The notes under the pieces: generated by a model
What the model was told of the DNA's origin: nothing
The model's database searches: none
Seen by the model: the letters and a program-made list of their open reading frames with translations, nothing else
Shown: in pieces, positions 57,443 to 64,000 of the stretch
Numbering within the stretch: the stretch's first letter is position 1
Layout: every line of letters begins with the position of its first letter
Made by a program: the position numbers and the translations under genes
Assembly (NCBI GenBank): GCA_027475525.1
Contig: JAMWFC010000055.1
Coordinates: forward strand, 3,110,001-3,174,000
DNA from: Macrolepiota albuminosa
Taxonomy: Eukaryota > Basidiomycota > Agaricomycetes > Agaricales > Agaricaceae
DNA: 64,000 nt
Reading direction: 5' to 3'

Positions 57443-58421
57443 TCAAATCACCGGAGTCTTTGTACAGATCCGTTTGACCATCTCGAAGCACCACTGGTGC
57501 AACGGCCTCCAATTGAACGGTGACCCGTTCTGCGTCATGGCCATAAGTGGCCCAGTATAGGCTGTGACATCGGGCAAGAAGCTCAATATGTAGTTGACAA
57601 GGCCAACAAATCGTTGGATGTCATTGTAGTTTCGGGGTGTGCGCCACTCCCAAATACGATCGAGCTTGTCCTGATTGGGGTGGATACCCCGCTCATCTAT
57701 GACATGCCCTAGGCAGTCTATACTCTGAGCGTAGAGCTCACATTTCTTCCACTTCAAGTACAACTTGTACTTGTGCAGTCGTTCGAATACGACTCTGAGG
57801 TGCTGCTCATGCTCCTCCATAGTATCCGAGTAGATGAATATGTCGTCTAAGTAGACGTGCATAAAACGTCCTATTACGTCTCGGAAGATAGAGGTCATTT
57901 AGCCTCTGGAAAGTTGCTGGAGCATTACAGTCTCCAATCTGCATTATGTTGCTCGTGAACGTGCCCATGATCGATGCAAATACGGTCTTGGGTACGTCTT
58001 CGGTGCGAATGTGCATCTGCTCGTAAGCGTCAGTAAGGTCAATCTTCGAGCGATACTTTGCCCAAGCCACGTCTTCCCAGATCACCTCCTGATCTGGTAA
58101 AGGAGTTACATCCTTTATGGTGTTGTCATTGCGCTGACGTGCATCAAGAGCTGTTCGAAGGGTTCCATCCTTCTTCGGGATGCACAATAATGGTGCAGCT
58201 TGAGCGGTGGTGCATGGGGACCACCATTGAGCATTCAAATAGCGATTAGTCTTATCGTGTAGTTGCTCCTGGAGGGCGCACAGGCAGCACGGCAAGTGGT
58301 ACTTATACTGCTTGCTCTTGTCTATGAGATTGATCTCATGGTTCACCTCCTGCCATGGCGGAAGCTCCTCCTTGGTCCCGTTAACCATGTCAGCAAATTC
58401 TTCTTGCCATTGCTGACGCAA
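57443..58421 (-). CDS. Gypsy-2 reverse transcriptase
   Basis: Motifs in order: INLIDKSKQYKYHLP, LLCIPKKDGTLR, LDARQRND, SKIDLTDAYEQMHI, IMQIGDCNAPATFQRL, then, after one extra base near 57900 that shifts the frame, HVYLDDIFIYSD with the active site, and LKWKKCELYAQ. Apart from the shift it parallels the Gypsy-1 RT closely. The duplication 58388/58465 cuts the N-terminal end. Confidence 0.88.
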
Positions 58422-59421
58422 CCAAGGAATATCTCCCTCATGAAGGCTTGTCGCCTTCTGCTTCTGTCAGCAAATTCTTCTTGCCATTGCTGACGCAACC
58501 AAGGAATATCTCCCTCATGAAGGCTTGTCGCCTTCTGCTTCCCTTCATACGTACCGGGGGAAGTACTTCCACCATCTCTGAGGGTGGCCAAGGCGGCGGT
58601 GCATACTGCTTGCGCATTGCGAGCACCCGATTGACACTGTCATCGGGTATATGTAGTCTCAGCGGAGCACCCGCTGCCGCTGCCTTATAAGCCACGAGGC
58701 TTCTTCCCTCACGTACAAGTGAGTACGCTATGGACACCTCATCCAAGGCTGGCTGGTGATACGCTGGTTTGACGGTCATCCATCTCTGGTGCGCATTTCG
58801 CGCACACGTGGCTGCCACCAGCTCGCTGGCTGGTGATACGCTGGTTTGACGGTCATCCATCTCTGGTGCGCATTTCGCGCACACGTGGCTGCCACCAGCT
58901 CGTTCCACTCTTGCGGCATTCGGGGGTCGTCATCCATCTCTGGTGCGCATTTCGCGCACACGTGGCTGCCACCAGCTCGTTCCACTCTTGCGGCATTCGG
59001 GGGTCGTATGCCAAGTCGTACTCCGGCAGGGGGGCTGGTCGCTCCCATAGGGACTGTGTGTTCCCCTCTCCTGAGGCTTCCGCCTCTCCAAGTCGTACTC
59101 CGGCAGGGGGGCTGGTCGCTCCCATAGGGACTGTGTGTTCCCCTCTCCTGAGGCTTCCGCCTCTCGGATGCTGTCTTTCAAGTCTTCCAACTTGACTCAT
59201 GAGGACGTAGGTGGACATACATCCACTGAGTCCTCCCGTCGTCTCGCCTTTCGATGGCGTTTGTCTGGAGGCTTTGTGCCTCGAATCTCAGGAGCGGTTA
59301 TTTGCTCGTTGCTCCTCTTGGAGGCTTGATACTCCTCCTCGCTCATCATTACCACGTTGTGGTCTGCGCTCAGTCCAGGCATAGCCTGCACTTCCTCCTC
59401 CACATCCTCCACGGCCAGCAC
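58422..59421 (-). pseudogene. Gypsy-2 region between protease and RT
   Basis: Linker sequence related to the first ~240 codons of the Gypsy-1 RT ORF (DPRMPQEWNELVA is shared, as is the acidic MMSEEEYQAS near 59350). It is shattered by four exact 77-bp duplications in 800 bases (58388/58465, 58748/58825, 58852/58929, 59011/59088), so the repeated short frames here have no biological meaning until the assembly is corrected. Confidence 0.7.
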
Positions 59422-59508
59422 TCTGCACCGGCCAAGTCATGGAGATTCCTTGCGTTTCTCCATAGTGCAATGATGTCGCAGACGATTATCAGTGTTGTCT
59501 GCTGTAGC

Positions 59509-60090
59509 TCATTTGGCTGGGATCACTTTCCCATTCACTAGTACCTGACAGTGGTCAAAGTCTAGTATGACTTTGTTACGCCGCATGAATGGTGTTCCCA
59601 GTATCATATCGTAGCGATCGAAGTTCGCTACATCCATGTATTCCCAGCTACGTGAGCCTGGCATTTGGACATTCACATTTGTCCCATACTGCACCATGGC
59701 TCAGCTCCCTACGGTGCCCAGCTGTAATGCCAATGGCGTATCCAACTCCTGCACGGATATTCCATACACATGGGCAAACTGGGGCGTTATGCCCCATGTA
59801 GTACTCCCAGAGTCCCATAGGGTCCATGCCTTGTGGCCGTCTACGTCCACATACAAGACCAGGCACTCCTTGTCTGCTCGTTTCAATGTAGGGCGCTGCA
59901 AAGTGCCCTCTGTACGACGAAGAGTCACCTTCTTCATCCGAACCACGTTATTCCGTTTGGGATCATTTGTGGATGGCCAATCCGTCATCACCGCTAGGCA
60001 CTCGGAGTCGCTGTCACGACTGTAGTACTCATTGTCGTAGACGTCGTCATATACGTCGACTGTGACGTACTCCTCCCCCTCCATGACCAC
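59509..60090 (-). pseudogene. Gypsy-2 aspartic protease
   Basis: The upper piece (60090-59701) carries the active site in WTLWDSGSTTWGITPQF; the lower (59697-59509) has YDMILGTPFMRRNKVILDF. They are separated by one TGA (59701-59703) where Gypsy-1 has arginine, fitting CGA to TGA. An acidic tyrosine-rich stretch (YDDVYDNEYY) links it to Gag. Confidence 0.85.
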
Positions 60091-60255
60091 ACTCTCGGGC
60101 TCGGCTCATTGTCGTAGACGTCGTCATATACGTCGACTGTGACGTACTCCTCCCCCTCCATGACCACACTCTCGGGCTCGGCGCCTGATGCCTCCTCTGG
60201 GGGCTCCTGGTCGTTTGTGGGGTGCTCTGCCTCAGACTCGGCAGATACGTCTCCG

Positions 60256-61703
60256 TCACTCCCACTCGCGGCTGCAGTATGTGCAGCTCAAAGGTGGGCG
60301 TGGGGTGTATACCCTCGGCAGATACGTCTCCGTCACTCCCACTCGCGGCTGCAGTATGTGCAGCTCAAAGGTGGGCGTGGGGTGTATACCCTTCCTTGGG
60401 GCAGTTGGTAGCGTAGTGGCCTGGTTGACCACACGCGAAACAAGTTCCCGTCTAACCTGGTGGGTTGGCCGGTTTGAAGTCCGGCCTTGGTTTAGGACGT
60501 TCTCCGTCTGGCACCCAATCTGGGCGTGGGCGGCTCCGCCCTCAGTTCGCCACAGGGGTTCTGCATACAACAAACCGCATGTTGCGGTCACGGTCCAAAT
60601 TGGTCTTTTTGGCCAGGAAGGTCCCCACATGCTGACCCCATGAGGGTGTCCCACCAGGCGGTAGTTGCCTGGGTCCCCCTTTGTGTCCACTCCGATGTTC
60701 GTAGTGGTTAGCAGTCTTCAGAGACTGCTCATACCGGATGGCATATGCCACAAATTCTTCCACATCGTTGACTTCTGGGGACAATCTGTCCTCACGTATC
60801 AAATAGCGGCGCATGTCCGCTGGAATGCCATCCAAGAACGTTTTGAGCATTGTATACCCGTCCGGGTATACTGCCATGTTCTGGGCATGGTCATTAAGGG
60901 TATCATAGAACCCTTGTACTCCCAACTTCTCGGTGTACTTGGCGGACTGGAAGTCCCGCCTTGCATCCTGGAGCGTTGAGGGGTGTACAAATCGATCGTA
61001 CAGTCCTGTAAGGACTCCTTTGAACGTCCAGTCATATTGGACATGGTTGACGTGCAGTACTGCCCGTCGAAACCATCCCATGGCCTCTCCGGCCAAGAAC
61101 TCAGGAAGAACAAAGATTCGTTCTCGTTCCATACGGTCGCCTCCATATAAGCACATGGCGAGATGGGTGCATACATCCATCGCCCAATCTTCCAGGTCAC
61201 TGAACTTGGACATGCCTGTATAGGCACGAATGTGCCTACTGTCTGCTTTACGCAGCTTCACTCCATCTGGTAACCGTAAGGTTACGCCCAGGGCATCATC
61301 AACTACTTGATGCAGGTGTCTGCTTTACGCAGCTTCACTCCATCTGGTAACCGTAAGGTTACGCCCAGGGCATCATCAACTACTTGATGCAGGTGATCGT
61401 GCATGGCTTCACGATGCATTCGAATGGCCTCCCGCTGACCCGGGATCTAGTCGCCAAATCAGCGCATGGGAAGTGACTTCCCTTGTCCACCTTGCGGAGG
61501 ACGTCCCAAGCCTCCTCGACTGTGGGCATAATTGCCCTCATCTCGAGGAATCGACCTAGGGCTGTCATCCGGCCGTTACCAGGGACATCACGTCTTGTGG
61601 CGCCATCTCGATCGAGGAAGTCTCCTCGATCATGATTGTTGCGCCGCCCTGGAACTGGAGAAGCTTGATTCTCCTGACCCTGCGTGACAAATTGACGACG
61701 CAT
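60256..61703 (-). pseudogene. Gypsy-2 Gag with CCHC zinc knuckle
   Basis: The capsid-like part (61261-60542) has FSDLEDWAMDVCTHLAMCLYGGD, WFRRAVLHVNH, YDRFVHPSTLQDARR and FLDGIPADMRRYL, parallel to Gypsy-1. After a stop at 60542 the same frame continues to a knuckle, CFACGQPGHYATNC, near 60420, then an acidic tail. Duplications at 61240/61317, 60237/60314 and 60028/60105 cut the frame. The N-terminal part (61703-61380) is arginine-rich. Confidence 0.82.
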
Positions 61704-62874
61704 CTCGTCAATGGGCTTAGTGCCCTCGAATACGATGCCCTGATTGTCGATAAGGGACTGTCCCTTAATTGACGACGCATCTCGTCAATGGGCTTAGTGC
61801 CCTCGAATACGATGCCCTGATTGTCGATAAGGGACTGTCCCTTAGTGCACGGCATCACAGATGCCTTGCTCTCCACCTTGAGCACGGTACTATCGTGCCC
61901 ATCCGGACCTGACATATCTGTCCTTGGTTGTGGTTACGCATGTGCCCACACCACCCTTGTCCTGCTGGAGTATAAAAAGTACTCACTGGTCTTACTTCGG
62001 GCACTTCCTGCGCCCGTGCTAGTGCCTCCACTAGCTCGATTCCGACGTCTTGATTGCGTCATGCCAAGCATTCCTTGGACGTGTGGCTCCAGGGGGTCGA
62101 GACCCCCAATTGCCGTGTGGCCTTCCGCTGCACATACATTTGCAGCTCCATCGTGAGCACTCTCACCATCAAATCAGTATATTTTGTACTGAATACATTG
62201 GGCACTTCATGCCCTTGTTGCCTAAGTGCTACTATATGGGCTGACACGTAGCGCTCGAGTCGCGCTTGGGTGGTGTATTTCCTCACCTCTGGGTGCAAGT
62301 CCCAGAACACCCGCAAGCACACGGTGTACGCGGTTTTCAGCCGCTGTTCCTCTCCTCCGGTGTTGTTGTCACTTGACGACTCCATCACCTCCTCTGGAAG
62401 CTCTACAACCTCCGGAGCTTCCTCCACTGCTGGTGTGCGCGGGAATCAGTTTTCTGCGCAGGATGCTTCAGGCCTTGCAGCCTCCTCTGGTACCTCTTTT
62501 ATGTGGGCTTCCGCTATTTTAAAAGGCATTGAGCCTGCGGTGGACTGCCTGGTCCCACTACTCCGGCTCGGAGGGAGGGCTCTCCCAGTCCGTACTGACG
62601 ACTCAGTGTCTTCTGGGGCGCCATAGGCGCCGGTTGACTGTCGGCCATCCTCCGGGGGTCCTTTGGAAGCCAATCAGCTAGACTGTCGCGGTCCTCCTGG
62701 CAGCTGCGTAACTGGGGGTGTTAATCCCCCGGGCATCTTGTCCTGGAGGCGTTGTGAACCGTCCTGCTGTGAGCTTTCAGCTCTCCAGGCCTCGCTCTCA
62801 TTCCCGGCCAGGTCAGTACTCTGACCTCGGTCTCGAGCCTTGGGTCTTACCTGACCCGCATTGGACGCTGACAT
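61565..62874 (-). pseudogene. Gypsy-2 N-terminal ORF upstream of Gag
   Basis: Pieces at 62874-62674 (starts MSASNAGQVRPKARDRG, polar), 62673-62446, 62427-62059 and 61915-61565. The third has an acidic lead (EEAPEVVELPEEVMESSSD) and the helical block RQQGHEVPNVFSTKY, MELQMYVQRK that matches the Gypsy-1 N-terminal ORF. The fourth has SLIDNQGIVFEGTKPIDEMRRQ, also shared. A 77-bp duplication (61690/61767) and several stops break it. Probably one long Gag N-terminal extension. Confidence 0.6.
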
Positions 62875-63078
62875 GTCCTGGATGTCTGCTGGGTCTCCCC
62901 GTAGGTCGTGGGCATTTCACCCGCCGTCAGTGGGCACTGCAGGTATGGGATTACTCATCGATCCCCTGTTTGAAATTTGCATGGTGTGGCTGTGCAAGAA
63001 GCTCGAGAAGCTGATAGAGTTCTGTCAACGAACTCAGCGACTGAAGGCAATAGATCCTAGCTGGCAGATTCAAAAAAA

Positions 63079-63295
63079 TGTAATGAAGTTACGAAGTTTA
63101 TAGAGCTTAGTGTGCACACAACACTGAATCAGACCAGACCGGTCTATTGACAATGTAGTATACAACAAAATTAAGCTGCTTTGTAAGCAGCTGGTAAACT
63201 ATTTATATAGTAATGTAAATTAATATTATATTATAATAAATATAATATAATAGTGTCTACTATACAGTAAGTAAAGCTATGTGGCCAACGCCACA
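63079..63295 (-). repeat. Gypsy-2 5' LTR
   Basis: 217 bp, partner of 51160-51453. In element orientation it should start TGTGGCGTTGGCC, but 17 extra bases (63296-63312), themselves starting TGTAGCG in that orientation, lie between it and the ACCTT duplication. Confidence 0.9.
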
Positions 63296-63312
63296 TAGCG
63301 GACTACGCTACA

Positions 63313-63622
63313 ACCTTAAAAACTCAAAAATTGACTAACCAAACAAGTGTGCAAACAAGGGAGGAAAACCCCGGACTTTAGAAGTCAGAAAGGCAAACTC
63401 CGGCTTATCTAAGCAGCCTGGAGCGGTGCTGAAGGGCCCACACTTGTCTGAGTGATAGCTAAAGAACCAGAGCACCTCAAAGGTTGAGAATAGTACTAAC
63501 AGATAGTGTTGAAAAAGTAGTAACAGCAAAATGAGAGAATGATAGAAGAAATAAGGAAGTGAATGAAAGGAGAGTGAAGAAATAAAGAGTGAAAGAAGAA
63601 AGGAATGAGGAGTCCCCTGACA
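63313..63622 (-). mobile_element. Right part of the family-A 3' LTR split by Gypsy-2
   Basis: It resumes at ACCTTAAAAACTC after the Gypsy-2 insertion (63313-63317 is the target duplication) and ends GTCCCCTGACA at 63622. The next bases are the polypurine tract and the pol stop of the chromodomain element, so this is a 3' LTR and not a solo one. Confidence 0.93.
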
Positions 63623-64000
63623 TCACCCCCCCTCTAGATAGAAGTAGTTCTGGATGGCCTGGTCTACTTTGGAAAGAGAATATAGGCCTCTGATTGCCTG
63701 AGGAGCATTGGGATGCTGTTGATAGAATTCCCGGACCAAGGCAGGGGCATGGACATTCTCTTGTGGCTTCCAGGAAACGTCCTCGATTCCATAGCCCTTC
63801 CACTTGACCTTGAATTGAAGCTTATTCCTAAAGAGTCGGCTGTCTAGGATCTGCTCCACTTCATACTCTTTGTGGTTGTTTACCAGAACTGGTGGTGGAG
63901 GTGGCTGTGGACGTCGACCTGGGATTGGATCCTCTGGGGCTGGAGAAAGCTTCACCACATTGAAGACTGGATGGAGTCGACTCATTCCACTAGGCAGCTT
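63623..64000 (-). CDS. Chromodomain at the end of a Ty3/gypsy integrase (runs off the right edge)
   Basis: The frame enters from the window edge with KLPSGMSRLHPVFNV, the end of the integrase GPY/F region, then a proline-rich linker and a canonical chromodomain: YEVEQILDSRLF, FKVKWKGYGIEDVSW, with the three aromatic-cage positions (Y, W, Y) kept, followed by a C-terminal helix (LVREFYQQHP). Such a domain reads methylated histone H3 and steers integration toward silent chromatin. The stop codon at 63623-63625 overlaps the end of the polypurine tract, right at the LTR. The element body continues to the right of the window and may be intact. Confidence 0.93.
   Translation of the reverse strand, partial: KLPSGMSRLHPVFNVVKLSPAPEDPIPGRRPQPPPPPVLVNNHKEYEVEQILDSRLFRNKLQFKVKWKGYGIEDVSWKPQENVHAPALVREFYQQHPNAPQAIRGLYSLSKVDQAIQNYFYLEGG
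63626..63635 (-). other. Polypurine tract of the chromodomain element
   Basis: AGAGGGGGGG on the minus strand, a few bases before the LTR start TGTCAGGGG. It is part of the last pol codons. Confidence 0.8.

Larger units (their letters stand above)
1174..61843. repeat. Set of 28 perfect 77-bp direct duplications (probable assembly overlaps)
   Basis: First/second copy starts: 1174/1251, 2638/2715, 5420/5497, 10730/10807, 17164/17241, 20125/20202, 20422/20499, 21833/21910, 22654/22731, 24626/24703, 29013/29090, 36285/36362, 38477/38554, 47007/47084, 51299/51376, 53495/53572, 54641/54718, 55118/55195, 55414/55491, 57262/57339, 58388/58465, 58748/58825, 58852/58929, 59011/59088, 60028/60105, 60237/60314, 61240/61317, 61690/61767. 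Copies abut directly, and the unit is 77 bp whatever the sequence. Positions may be off by a base where the ends are ambiguous. Each adds 77 bases, so it shifts a reading frame. Confidence 0.9.
51160..63312 (-). mobile_element. Gypsy-2: ~11 kb Ty3/gypsy retrotransposon with two extra ORFs
   Basis: It is inserted in a family-A LTR with the duplication ACCTT at 51155-51159 and 63313-63317. 217-bp LTRs lie at 51160-51453 (lengthened by a 77-bp duplication) and 63079-63295; the right one carries 17 further bases before the target duplication. Gene order on the minus strand is as in Gypsy-1: N-terminal ORF, Gag, protease, RT, RNase H, integrase, ORF-P, ORF-X. Fourteen exact 77-bp duplications lie inside; without them the element is about 11.1 kb, close to Gypsy-1. 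Pol is very similar to Gypsy-1, yet the LTRs differ, so they are separate families of one lineage. Confidence 0.92.

Noticed and set aside
58422..59421. Tandem protein repeat (DPRMPQEWNELVA appearing three times)
   Set aside because: The repetition comes from consecutive exact 77-bp duplications that appear technical.

Overview
The window looks like a transposon-rich stretch of a basidiomycete (probably Agaricomycete) nuclear genome. The grounds are: five compact GT-AG introns of 49-56 bp in a patatin / NB-ARC / TPR immune-receptor-type gene, Ty3/gypsy and Copia elements nested in one another, a Tc1-type DNA transposon relic, and long AT-rich tracts poor in CpG. The species cannot be named from the sequence. 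It is a draft scaffold: there is a 100-N gap at 48552-48651, and at least 28 perfect direct repeats, all exactly 77 bp long, look like unmerged contig overlaps.

Layout. 1-11.7 kb is AT-rich with no convincing host gene; it holds two SINE-like repeats, a third tRNA-derived repeat and a solo LTR (family A). 11.8-25.2 kb is a decayed Copia element split by an ~11 kb Ty3/gypsy element (Gypsy-1, 12398-24541, TSD TGCCC), which is itself split by a family-A solo LTR (22618-23220, TSD CAAAC). 25.2-30.7 kb has two more solo LTRs and a 412-codon ORF resembling ORF1 of a LINE-type element. 30.7-32.9 kb is CpG-richer, probably promoter sequence. 32858-37605 is the only host-like gene: patatin, NB-ARC and about 16 TPR units, with three frame breaks. 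37.6-48.5 kb has solo LTRs, a decayed RNase H ORF, a decayed Copia pol, and a dead Tc1 transposase. After the gap, 48652-49774 is the TPR end of a second receptor. From 50947 to the right edge lies the 3' end of a chromodomain gypsy element (owner of LTR family A), whose 3' LTR is split by a second ~11 kb element, Gypsy-2 (51160-63312, TSD ACCTT).

Gypsy-1 and Gypsy-2 are relatives. Both run on the minus strand in the order LTR, N-terminal ORF, Gag with CCHC knuckle, protease, RT, RNase H, integrase with chromo-like tail, then two extra ORFs: a Pro/Gln/Ser-rich one (called ORF-P here) and a ~470-codon one (ORF-X), then the LTR. I recognise no known domain in the two extra ORFs, yet they keep the same order and strand and recognisably similar sequence in both elements. 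They are the best candidate for something undescribed. LTR differences and several nonsense codons fit CpG to TpG/CpA change, so methylation- or RIP-like decay is a theme of the window.
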